NCBI GenBank assembly: GCA_946403615.1
Contig: CAMJAO010000177.1
Span: 1 to 5,064 of the forward strand
DNA from: an uncultured Prevotellaceae bacterium
Lineage (GTDB): Bacteria > Bacteroidota > Bacteroidia > Bacteroidales > Bacteroidaceae
DNA length: 5,064 nt
Reading direction: 5' to 3'
Shown here in pieces: positions 1 through 5,064 of the stretch; within the stretch, counting starts at the first letter, position 1; each line of letters begins with the position of its first letter. A program made the translations under genes and the position numbers. The notes below the pieces were generated by a model. That model did no database searches. It was given only the letters and a program-made list of their open reading frames with translations, and had not been told where the DNA came from.

Positions 1-1662
1 ATAGGTCTTTCGGGTAAAATCGTAATCACAGAAGAGTTTCCAGCAGAAATTGCCCTTATAGGCATAAGTGAGCGAGATGCCTGTGCCGTACTTGGTCGAG
101 TTGTTGCCGTCAACTGTCAGATAGTCCCACTCTTCATCGTATGTTTCGCCCGTAGAGGTGATGCTGTTGATGTTCAGGCTTTCTATGATACCATTTTTTA
201 TGGTCATGTCATAGTCCATATCTTTTACGTTTCCCTTGAATCTGGCGTTGAGGTCGAGCGCTTGCATCATACTTCGGCCAATAAGCAGTTTGCTGCCGAT
301 AGAGAAGCGGTCATTGAGGGGAAAATTGAAATAGAGACCTACGTCGCCTGCAAATTCTGTCAGGTGGTCGCTTTCAATGGTGATTTCCTTTTCGGTGACG
401 AAATCACTCATGTCGCCAATAACGCCACCGTCGTCCAAAGTCATGAGGTAATCGATAGACTCGTTCATGTCTTCATCTGCCAATCGCATAAAGTTGCTCC
501 AACCGTTGATAGGTGAGGTGCGTACGCGCAACCGACCGCCCAGACCGACATATTTGTTGATGAAATAAGCGCCCTCGGCTTGCACCACTGTTGCCGTACG
601 GAACTGGAGTTTGACTCCTTTGGCCTCTTCTGACATGATGTCGAAATCTTCGAATGAGATATTCTTCGAACCGAACCCCAAACCCATTGACACGTCGAAG
701 AAAGAGGGGTGGTCACGGTTGAGGTTGGGATAATCCATCAGGTCGCCACGCAAGAGATGACGGTCTTTGAAGATGAGGTCGCTCAGGGCGTAAGCCAGTT
801 CGCCCGACATGATGCCGATGCCCGCGCCCGAGAGCACGTCGCTCACCCAGTGGCGGTTGTTGAGCACACGCATCACACCCGTAGCCGTGGCCAAGCCATA
901 ACCGGCAACGGAATACCAGGACGAGCGGGTCAGACCGTACTCCTTGTGAAGGATGGTGGCACCCACGAAGGCGGTAGCTGTGTGGCCTGATGGCCAGGAG
1001 TTGCGGGTCGAACCGTCGGGACGCATCTCACTGGCGGTATATTTGATGCTGTTGACGAAACCTGCCATGAGACCGTATGACATGGCTGCGGAAACCATCA
1101 GGCGTGTCCAGTCTGAACGCCCCTCCACGCCGCCAATCTTCAGACCTAAAGTCAGGGCTGGCGAGAAAAATTGCAGCTTATCGTCGATGCTCGTCTTGAA
1201 ATGTGTCACCAAGCGTGTGTTGGCATGCGGGTTGCGGTAGTCTTGGCGGAAGGCATGCTTCTCACCTTTCGCGATGATGCCCGCCACGAACACGGGTACC
1301 CCCGCCCACGAGATATCATCGAAGAATTTGTAGGAGGGGCGGTCGTCTGACTGCGAGAGCTTGAAATCGAGGGCTCCCGGCGCTATGCCCGTCCTTTGTT
1401 TAGGGGGAAGCAATGGCAGATACATCTTGGCAGCCATGGCATTCGCACTGTCGGTCTCAACGGATTCACCGACGGGCTCAGTTCCCGTTTCAGGAACAAA
1501 ATAACCAACTTTGTCAGCTGAACCAATGACGGTTTCAGAAGCTTCCGCTCCCAGATTCTCTACAGGTTCCACAGCGGTTTCAAAACCTGTTTTCACCTTG
1601 TCATCGGCATATGTGCAAAGCGATGCTCCGAGAAGAAAACCTATTAATAGTACTTTTTTCAT
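1..1662 (-). CDS. PAP2-family phosphatase with N-terminal signal peptide and C-terminal outer-membrane beta-barrel-like domain (3' end cut by window edge)
   Basis: The frame is open from ATG at 1662-1660 to base 1: 554 codons with no stop, so the C-terminus is missing. Residues 1-19 (MKKVLLIGFLLGASLCTYA) look like a Sec signal peptide, followed by an acidic, low-complexity linker to about residue 75. The PAP2 phosphatase signature is complete. Motif 1 is K207-x6-R214-P215, motif 2 is P224-S225-G226-H227, and motif 3 is R265-x5-H271-x3-D275, with Met instead of the usual Ser before R265. H227 and H271 are the expected catalytic pair. PAP2 enzymes hydrolyse phosphate monoesters or pyrophosphates, often on lipids such as phosphatidic acid, undecaprenyl pyrophosphate or lipid A. 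From about residue 320 the chain changes to alternating polar/hydrophobic strands rich in Gly and aromatics (321-334, 350-380, 435-462, 526-550), which suggests an outer-membrane barrel. The active site would then be periplasmic. The substrate cannot be told from sequence. It is divergent from the OmpA-like gene. The PAP2 call is firm; the barrel is inferred. Confidence 0.9.
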   Translation of the reverse strand, partial: MKKVLLIGFLLGASLCTYADDKVKTGFETAVEPVENLGAEASETVIGSADKVGYFVPETGTEPVGESVETDSANAMAAKMYLPLLPPKQRTGIAPGALDFKLSQSDDRPSYKFFDDISWAGVPVFVAGIIAKGEKHAFRQDYRNPHANTRLVTHFKTSIDDKLQFFSPALTLGLKIGGVEGRSDWTRLMVSAAMSYGLMAGFVNSIKYTASEMRPDGSTRNSWPSGHTATAFVGATILHKEYGLTRSSWYSVAGYGLATATGVMRVLNNRHWVSDVLSGAGIGIMSGELAYALSDLIFKDRHLLRGDLMDYPNLNRDHPSFFDVSMGLGFGSKNISFEDFDIMSEEAKGVKLQFRTATVVQAEGAYFINKYVGLGGRLRVRTSPINGWSNFMRLADEDMNESIDYLMTLDDGGVIGDMSDFVTEKEITIESDHLTEFAGDVGLYFNFPLNDRFSIGSKLLIGRSMMQALDLNARFKGNVKDMDYDMTIKNGIIESLNINSITSTGETYDEEWDYLTVDGNNSTKYGTGISLTYAYKGNFCWKLFCDYDFTRKTY

Positions 1663-1682
1663 GCTCTTAAGTATTGTTGCTG

Positions 1683-1690
1683 CAAAGGTA
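1683..1690 (-). promoter_or_regulatory. -7 promoter element of the PAP2 phosphatase gene
   Basis: Read on the minus strand this is TACCTTTG, an exact match to the Bacteroidetes -7 consensus TAnnTTTG. It lies 20 bases before the PAP2 start codon, so the transcript would begin near 1673-1678 with a leader of only about 10-15 bases. No TTTG -33 element sits at the usual 19-21-base spacing; that position is occupied by the heptamer repeat at 1698-1725, whose minus-strand units contain TTGA. No strong Shine-Dalgarno sequence is visible before the ATG. Confidence 0.6.
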
Positions 1691-1697
1691 ATCATAA

Positions 1698-1725
1698 TGT
1701 TCAATGTTTGGTGTTCAATGTTCAA
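1698..1725. repeat. Tandem heptamer repeat (4 units) in the divergent promoter region
   Basis: Four consecutive 7-base units fill this stretch. Units 1, 3 and 4 (starting at 1698, 1712 and 1719) are exactly TGTTCAA; unit 2 (1705-1711) is the degenerate TGTTTGG. Seen another way, the 11-mer TGTTCAATGTT occurs twice with a 14-base period. The array begins 8 bases upstream of the PAP2 -7 element and covers where its -33 element should lie. It could be a simple-sequence repeat of the kind scattered between Bacteroidales genes, or a regulator-binding array; the sequence alone does not decide. Confidence 0.8.
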
Positions 1726-1773
1726 CGCATTTACATAATATTGGTTAAAAAACTCTAATCTGACAATATCTTT

Positions 1774-1804
1774 TTTGGTTTTCTCCGTTATATATGTACA
1801 TTTG
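1774..1804 (+). promoter_or_regulatory. Bacteroidetes-type promoter of the OmpA-like lipoprotein gene
   Basis: A TTTG -33 element (1774-1777) is followed after exactly 19 bases by TACATTTG (1797-1804), which matches TAnnTTTG. Transcription should start near 1809-1812, giving a leader of about 36-40 bases before the ATG at 1848. This placement argues against the in-frame ATG at 1794, which lies inside the promoter. The bases after the -7 element (GCAGCAA) are the same as those after the divergent PAP2 -7 element. Confidence 0.8.
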
Positions 1805-1847
1805 CAGCAAAATCATTTACAAACCTAAATTGATAAACAGTACAATT

Positions 1848-2684
1848 ATGAAAAAAGGATTATTGCTTTCAGTGATAGCGGCAGGCGCGATGCTCATCAG
1901 CAGTTGTGCCAGCAAAAAAGATCTGGCCGATTGTCAGCAGACCAATCGCAATCTGACCGACCAGTACCAGACCGCTAAAGAACAATTGGCAGCCAGCAAT
2001 GCCCGCGTGACCAGCCTCGAGCAGCAACTCGAACAGGCACGGAAGGACTATGCCAAACTGCAGCGCTCGCTCGACAAGAGTCTGACTAATGCCAATCAAA
2101 ACAATGTGAGCATTGAGAAACTCGTTGACCAGATCAATGAGTCCAACCAGTATATCCGTCACTTGGTGGATGTGAAGAGCAAGAGCGACTCGCTCAATAT
2201 GGTGCTCACCAACAACCTGACACGCTCGCTCAGCAAAGAGGAGCTCAGAGAGGTGGACATCCAGGTGCTCAAAGGCGTGGTCTATATCTCGCTTGCCGAC
2301 AATATGCTCTATAAGACAGGTAGTTACGAAATCCAGGACCGTGCGGCGCAGACGCTCAGCAAAATCGCGAAAATCATCATGGATTACTCCGATTATGATG
2401 TGCTCGTAGAGGGTAATACCGACGATGTGCCCATTTCGCGTGAGAACATCCGTAACAACTGGGACCTCTCTTGTTTGCGTGCATCCAGCGTGGTGCAGTA
2501 TCTGCAAAACAACTACGGTGTTGACCCGAAACGTCTCACCGCCGGCGGACGTGGTGAATACAATCCCATCGCCACCAACTCCACTGAAGTGGGCAAACAG
2601 CGCAACCGCCGTACCCAAATCATCATCACTCCGAAACTCGACCAGTTCATGGAACTCATCGAGCAGGCTCCTGATGAGAATTAA
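1848..2684 (+). CDS. OmpA/MotB-like peptidoglycan-binding lipoprotein with coiled-coil stalk
   Basis: The protein has 278 residues. I chose ATG 1848 because it directly begins a lipoprotein signal (MKKGLLLSVIAAGAMLISSC) and the upstream in-frame ATG at 1794 falls in the promoter. The lipobox is I17-S18-S19-C20, with C20 the lipidated residue. The next residues (ASKKD) lack the acidic run of Bacteroidetes surface-export signals, so a periplasm-facing anchor is likely. Residues about 25-125 are Gln/Leu/Lys-rich with heptad character (predicted coiled coil). The OmpA C-terminal domain spans about 140-262: E188-G-N-T-D192-D-V-P195, then N204-W-D206-L-S-C-L-R211-A, G232-G-R-G-E236, and N253-R-R. 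D206 and R211 lie in the loop-helix region where family members grip diaminopimelate of peptidoglycan. Asn190 stands where many members have His (GHTD). The TDDVPI/NWDLS wording is also close to MotB, but there is no membrane anchor helix or motor context. Likely role: tethering a membrane to peptidoglycan. Monocistronic, ended by the terminator at 2769. Confidence 0.9.
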   Translation: MKKGLLLSVIAAGAMLISSCASKKDLADCQQTNRNLTDQYQTAKEQLAASNARVTSLEQQLEQARKDYAKLQRSLDKSLTNANQNNVSIEKLVDQINESNQYIRHLVDVKSKSDSLNMVLTNNLTRSLSKEELREVDIQVLKGVVYISLADNMLYKTGSYEIQDRAAQTLSKIAKIIMDYSDYDVLVEGNTDDVPISRENIRNNWDLSCLRASSVVQYLQNNYGVDPKRLTAGGRGEYNPIATNSTEVGKQRNRRTQIIITPKLDQFMELIEQAPDEN

Positions 2685-2727
2685 ACAACAGAAGAATAAC
2701 ACCAGAAGAGAAATAAACTATCTCTAT

Positions 2728-2742
2728 AGGGGTAACACCCCT
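2728..2742 (+). other. Small GC-rich hairpin in the 3' untranslated region
   Basis: AGGGGT (2728-2733) and ACCCCT (2737-2742) form a perfect 6-bp stem with a 3-base loop, 44 bases after the OmpA-like stop codon. No T-run follows, so it is not an intrinsic terminator by itself. It may help protect the mRNA 3' end or be chance. Confidence 0.4.
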
Positions 2743-2768
2743 CTCATAAGCAAACAGTTTATTTGACA

Positions 2769-2804
2769 CAAGGGCATAGGCGCACGCCTATGCCCTTGCT
2801 TTTT
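2769..2804 (+). terminator. Rho-independent terminator of the OmpA-like gene
   Basis: The arms CAAGGGCATAGGC (2769-2781) and GCCTATGCCCTTG (2786-2798) are perfect complements: a 13-bp stem with loop GCAC. A C and five Ts follow (2799-2804), then GG and TTTT. This is a strong intrinsic terminator for the plus strand. On the minus strand the stem is followed by a poor T-run, so termination of the convergent acetyltransferase operon here would be less efficient. Confidence 0.9.
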
Positions 2805-2837
2805 GGTTTTCTCTTTACACCTTCCGAAATGGGCGAG

Positions 2838-2871
2838 ATGATTAGGCAGAAAACCCTCACTCTCTAATCAT
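2838..2871. repeat. Inverted repeat downstream of the serine acetyltransferase gene
   Basis: ATGATTAG (2838-2845) and CTAATCAT (2864-2871) are perfect 8-bp inverted arms around an 18-base loop. The stem is AT-rich and the loop is large, so it would be weak. It lies 30-63 bases past the acetyltransferase stop codon on the minus strand and might form the 3' end structure of that operon. No U-tract follows on either strand. Confidence 0.3.
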
Positions 2872-2900
2872 AACCCTCAAATATCAAACCTCAAACCTTT

Positions 2901-3803
2901 TTATATCCCTGCCCCGTCGGTGAAGCCCACATCTTGTGCTTTGCCTTGCAAGATGTGTGAGTAGGGGGCCAGGTCGTGAGTCACCCACACGTTACCGCCG
3001 ATGATGGTGTCGTGACCGATGGTGATGCGTCCCAGAAGGGTGGAGTTGGAATAGACGGTCACATGGTCTTCAAGGATGGGATGGCGCGCGATGACTTCGC
3101 GGCAACTGCGTGCTTCGCGCTCGCCGCTGCCTGCCCGTGCGCCGAGGGTAACGCCCTGATAAAGAGTTACATGATTGCCGATGATGCATGTCTCGCCGAT
3201 GACCACACCCGTGCCGTGGTCGATGGCAAAATACTCGCCTATCTGTGCGCCCGGATGGATGTCGATGCCCGTGAAAGCGTGCGCCTGCTCGGTGATGATG
3301 CGCGGCAGGATGGGCACGCCCATCTGGTGCAAGGCGTGGGCTGTGCGGTAATGCACCATGGCGCGGATCACGGGATAACAGAATATCACCTCGCTGAAAT
3401 TACACACGCTTTGGTCTTTCTCGTAGATGGCTTTCACGTCGGTGAGCAACAAACGTTTGATTTCCGGCAGTTGGTCTATCAGACGGGCGGCAAGGTCGTC
3501 GGCTGCACTGCGCACGGTGTCCTGGCAATTGCTGTCATCAAACAGCAATGCCAGTTCTATCTGTTTGCTCAGCAACTGATGCAACTGCTCGATGTAAACT
3601 CCGATATGATAGGAACGGATGCCGCTGTCGCTGTGACGAAGGTCGAAAAAACCGGGAAACACCAGTTTCTTCACCAGGTCAACGATGCGCTCCACAGCGT
3701 CTACTGAGGGCAGCGGTGCGGTGTGTCCCGGCACGATATGGCGTTCGGCATCGGTTTGCGACGACAGCAGTGCTACGTCCTTCTGGAATAATTCTTGATT
3801 CAT
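2901..3803 (-). CDS. cysE: Serine O-acetyltransferase (CysE/EpsC type)
   Basis: The enzyme transfers acetyl from acetyl-CoA to L-serine, giving O-acetylserine, the committed step of cysteine synthesis; it acts in the cytoplasm. The 300 residues hold an alpha-helical N-terminal domain (about 1-160) and a left-handed beta-helix of hexapeptide repeats (about 175-275). The family signature is clear: T178-G-I-D181-I-H-P, then I194-D-H196-G-T-G-V-V-I-G-E-T, then L220-G-A. By position D181 and H196 match the catalytic Asp143/His158 pair of E. coli CysE, and R240-H241 match its Arg192-His193 substrate-binding pair. Residues about 222-239 form a longer, charged loop than in E. coli CysE. The chain ends DGAGI: a C-terminal isoleucine, the residue by which CysE of other bacteria docks into the active site of cysteine synthase. 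It starts 12 bases after the stop codon of the upstream protease-like gene, so the two are probably co-transcribed and possibly translationally coupled. No clear Shine-Dalgarno sequence is present. Confidence 0.95.
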   Translation of the reverse strand: MNQELFQKDVALLSSQTDAERHIVPGHTAPLPSVDAVERIVDLVKKLVFPGFFDLRHSDSGIRSYHIGVYIEQLHQLLSKQIELALLFDDSNCQDTVRSAADDLAARLIDQLPEIKRLLLTDVKAIYEKDQSVCNFSEVIFCYPVIRAMVHYRTAHALHQMGVPILPRIITEQAHAFTGIDIHPGAQIGEYFAIDHGTGVVIGETCIIGNHVTLYQGVTLGARAGSGEREARSCREVIARHPILEDHVTVYSNSTLLGRITIGHDTIIGGNVWVTHDLAPYSHILQGKAQDVGFTDGAGI

Positions 3804-3815
3804 GATGAAATATGC

Positions 3816-4997
3816 TTATCGTTCGCTGACTATCTCGTGGATGGCGCCGTCGAGGCTGCGAACCAGAAAAACATGCTGGCGACCCTCGATAAACGGGTAG
3901 GTGAGGAAATCATTGAACGTATTGATAAAATGATTGTCTATCTGTAAAATCATATCGCCCTGACGGAAACCATTGCGATAATGGGGGCCGCCCTCCCAGA
4001 CCATGCCCACCACAGGACGGTCGTTCTGAGGAATGAAGGCGATGTTGGTCTGACTGTTGCTCACCATGATGGCGTCGCCCTCGTTGTAGGGTTGGAATGT
4101 CATTGTCTTCCTGCGGGGGTTGATGATGAGGCTGCCGTAACGGAGCAGTTCGCCGCCGATGCGCGAATAACCCTGTGTGGTCATCGTGTGGTAATCGCGA
4201 AACTCATAACCGCCCAGATTGAAACCGTCGAGCCAGAGAAAGGTCAGACGATCGGCCTTCTCCGCGCCGAAACCGCCCACTGCCCGGTGCCCGTGGCTGC
4301 GGCTCTCTATCTGGCTGGAGATATCGGGGGAACGGTCATAAAACAGGTCGAGGCTGCGGTTGCCCATCACATACAGCCGACGGCTGCCCGTGTCGAACAG
4401 CGCTTCGTCGATACAGTTGGGGTAGGGCGACAGTTTCACGTTCGGCACAAATCGCAACAGACGGTATTTGAAGCGGTAGCCTTCTTCCATGTCAAAATAA
4501 TTGCGGATGTCGGTCAATATCATGATGCCCTCACGCGTGTCTATCTTCGCGCTCAACCCTTTGTTGAACAGGTCGAAACCGATGATGGCATCATATTTTG
4601 CCGGTGTGTGGTGGCGACGAAACAGCGACCCGCTGTAGCCGCTGATGGTCAGGTGGCCGATGGTGAATGTGGGAAACGCCACCGCCTGTATCGTGTCGAT
4701 GCGGCCGTTGGCATCGCGCGACTCCACCTTGCCCAAGATGCGGCCGTAAGGCAGGTGTCCGTTGGCATATGCTATGCCTTGACTCGACCCCGTGTCGATG
4801 TTCAGGCGGTAGTCGAGTCCGTTAACGGTAGCATGGATATAAATCTGGTCATCTTCAAACTCGATGGGTATCGTGTCCACGAAATTCTCCTCCGATAGGG
4901 TGAACTTCGTGTTGTAGCGATGCATCGGGTCGCGCTGAGCCAGTGCGGTGAGTGCCGTCAACGCCAACAGCAGAAGGTAGTGACGCTTTTTCATCAT
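3816..4997 (-). CDS. Exported retropepsin-like aspartyl protease family protein with C-terminal PDZ domain
   Basis: The protein has 393 residues. Residues 1-20 (MMKKRHYLLLLALTALTALA) form a signal peptide without a lipobox Cys, so the product is likely periplasmic or released. Two aspartyl-protease lobes are visible. Lobe 1 has L66?-region I67-D68-T-G-S-S with a later hydrophobic-hydrophobic-Gly segment (A137-I-I-G140-F-D). Lobe 2 has F201-D202-T-G-S and a later I280-G-G-E-L-L. D68 and D202 could thus form a catalytic Asp dyad within one chain, as in pepsin, instead of between two subunits as in retropepsins. A PDZ-like domain covers about 318-393, including V329-V-G-M, the G343-F-R-Q-G-D-M-I-L-Q-I-D stretch and a final strand. 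The substrate is unknown. It is the first gene of an operon with serine acetyltransferase. Two adjacent ATGs (4997 and 4994) are possible starts; I used the first. Proteolytic activity is inferred from the motifs. Confidence 0.85.
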   Translation of the reverse strand: MMKKRHYLLLLALTALTALAQRDPMHRYNTKFTLSEENFVDTIPIEFEDDQIYIHATVNGLDYRLNIDTGSSQGIAYANGHLPYGRILGKVESRDANGRIDTIQAVAFPTFTIGHLTISGYSGSLFRRHHTPAKYDAIIGFDLFNKGLSAKIDTREGIMILTDIRNYFDMEEGYRFKYRLLRFVPNVKLSPYPNCIDEALFDTGSRRLYVMGNRSLDLFYDRSPDISSQIESRSHGHRAVGGFGAEKADRLTFLWLDGFNLGGYEFRDYHTMTTQGYSRIGGELLRYGSLIINPRRKTMTFQPYNEGDAIMVSNSQTNIAFIPQNDRPVVGMVWEGGPHYRNGFRQGDMILQIDNHFINTFNDFLTYPFIEGRQHVFLVRSLDGAIHEIVSER

Positions 4998-5014
4998 CTG
5001 TTACATTGATGGTG

Positions 5015-5045
5015 CAAAGATACGATTAAGCGAGCAAAAAGCAAA
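5015..5045 (-). promoter_or_regulatory. Bacteroidetes-type promoter of the protease-cysE operon
   Basis: On the minus strand TTTG (5045-5042) is followed after 19 bases by TATCTTTG (5022-5015), matching TTTG-N19-TAnnTTTG exactly. Transcription would begin near 5005-5010, leaving a leader of only about 8-13 bases before the ATG pair, too short for a riboswitch or attenuator. Both genes to the left lack another obvious promoter, so this one probably drives both. Confidence 0.8.
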
Positions 5046-5060
5046 ATTTTTTTGCTTTTT
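5036..5060. repeat. AT-rich palindrome overlapping the -33 element
   Basis: AAAAAGCAAAA (5036-5046) and TTTTGCTTTTT (5050-5060) are perfect 11-bp inverted arms with a 3-base centre. The left arm contains the -33 element of the operon promoter. It could be an operator for a dimeric regulator, a curved upstream element, or a weak terminator for a gene entering from the right. Confidence 0.6.
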
Positions 5061-5064
5061 CGAG

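Noticed and set aside
262..1240. Several short open frames on both strands within the PAP2 gene.
   Set aside because: They lie inside a continuous 554-codon frame with intact PAP2 motifs and have no features of their own.
1663..1847. Riboswitch or small RNA in the divergent intergenic region.
   Set aside because: The predicted leaders are about 10-40 bases, too short, and no stable hairpin is visible; promoters and the heptamer array account for the space.
1848..2684. Possible flagellar motor protein MotB, because of the TDDVPI and NWDLS-like segments.
   Set aside because: It has a lipoprotein signal rather than a MotB membrane helix, a coiled-coil stalk, and no motA partner nearby; these segments are shared across the OmpA C-terminal family.
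1869..2702. Long open frame antisense to the OmpA-like gene (277 codons).
   Set aside because: It lies wholly opposite a gene with a lipobox and full OmpA signature; its translation shows no domain or signal I recognise, and no promoter precedes it. It fits a codon-bias shadow.
2976..3707. Open frame of 243 codons on the plus strand opposite serine acetyltransferase.
   Set aside because: It is antisense to a clear CysE, and its translation is rich in Ala, Asp and His without family features.
3981..4898. Open frame of 305 codons on the plus strand opposite the protease/PDZ gene.
   Set aside because: No promoter, no recognisable domain; fully covered by a well-supported gene on the other strand.

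Overview
The window looks like chromosomal DNA from a member of the Bacteroidota, probably the order Bacteroidales (Prevotella/Bacteroides-like). Three lines of evidence support this. Three promoters carry the Bacteroidetes -7 element TAnnTTTG, two of them with a TTTG -33 element exactly 19 bases upstream. Shine-Dalgarno sequences are absent or very weak before all four genes. The protein set (PAP2 phosphatase joined to a barrel, OmpA-type lipoprotein, retropepsin-like/PDZ protein, long EpsC/CysE-type serine acetyltransferase) is typical of that phylum. The genus is an inference.

Layout. Bases 1-1662 (minus strand) hold a secreted PAP2-family phosphatase whose C-terminal part looks like an outer-membrane beta-barrel; its 3' end lies beyond the left edge. 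Bases 1663-1847 are a divergent promoter region with a tandem heptamer repeat. Bases 1848-2684 (plus strand) encode an OmpA/MotB-like peptidoglycan-binding lipoprotein with a coiled-coil stalk. Bases 2685-2900 are a convergent intergenic stretch with a strong intrinsic terminator. Bases 2901-3803 (minus) encode serine O-acetyltransferase. Bases 3816-4997 (minus) encode an exported two-lobed aspartyl-protease-like protein with a C-terminal PDZ domain. Its promoter lies at 5015-5045, inside an AT-rich palindrome at the right edge.

How the genes fit together. The protease-like gene and the serine acetyltransferase gene form a tight two-gene operon with a 12-base gap. The acetyltransferase makes O-acetylserine for cysteine synthesis in the cytoplasm, while its partner is exported, so the pairing is not explained by a known pathway. 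The PAP2 and OmpA-like genes are divergent and both act in the cell envelope (lipid or phosphate-ester hydrolysis, and outer membrane-peptidoglycan tethering). The region reads as ordinary core chromosome: I see no mobile elements, CRISPR array, tRNA or rRNA, and no clear new system. The points most worth a second look are the PAP2-barrel fusion, the heptamer repeat in its promoter, the protease-cysE operon and the isoleucine-ended tail of the acetyltransferase.
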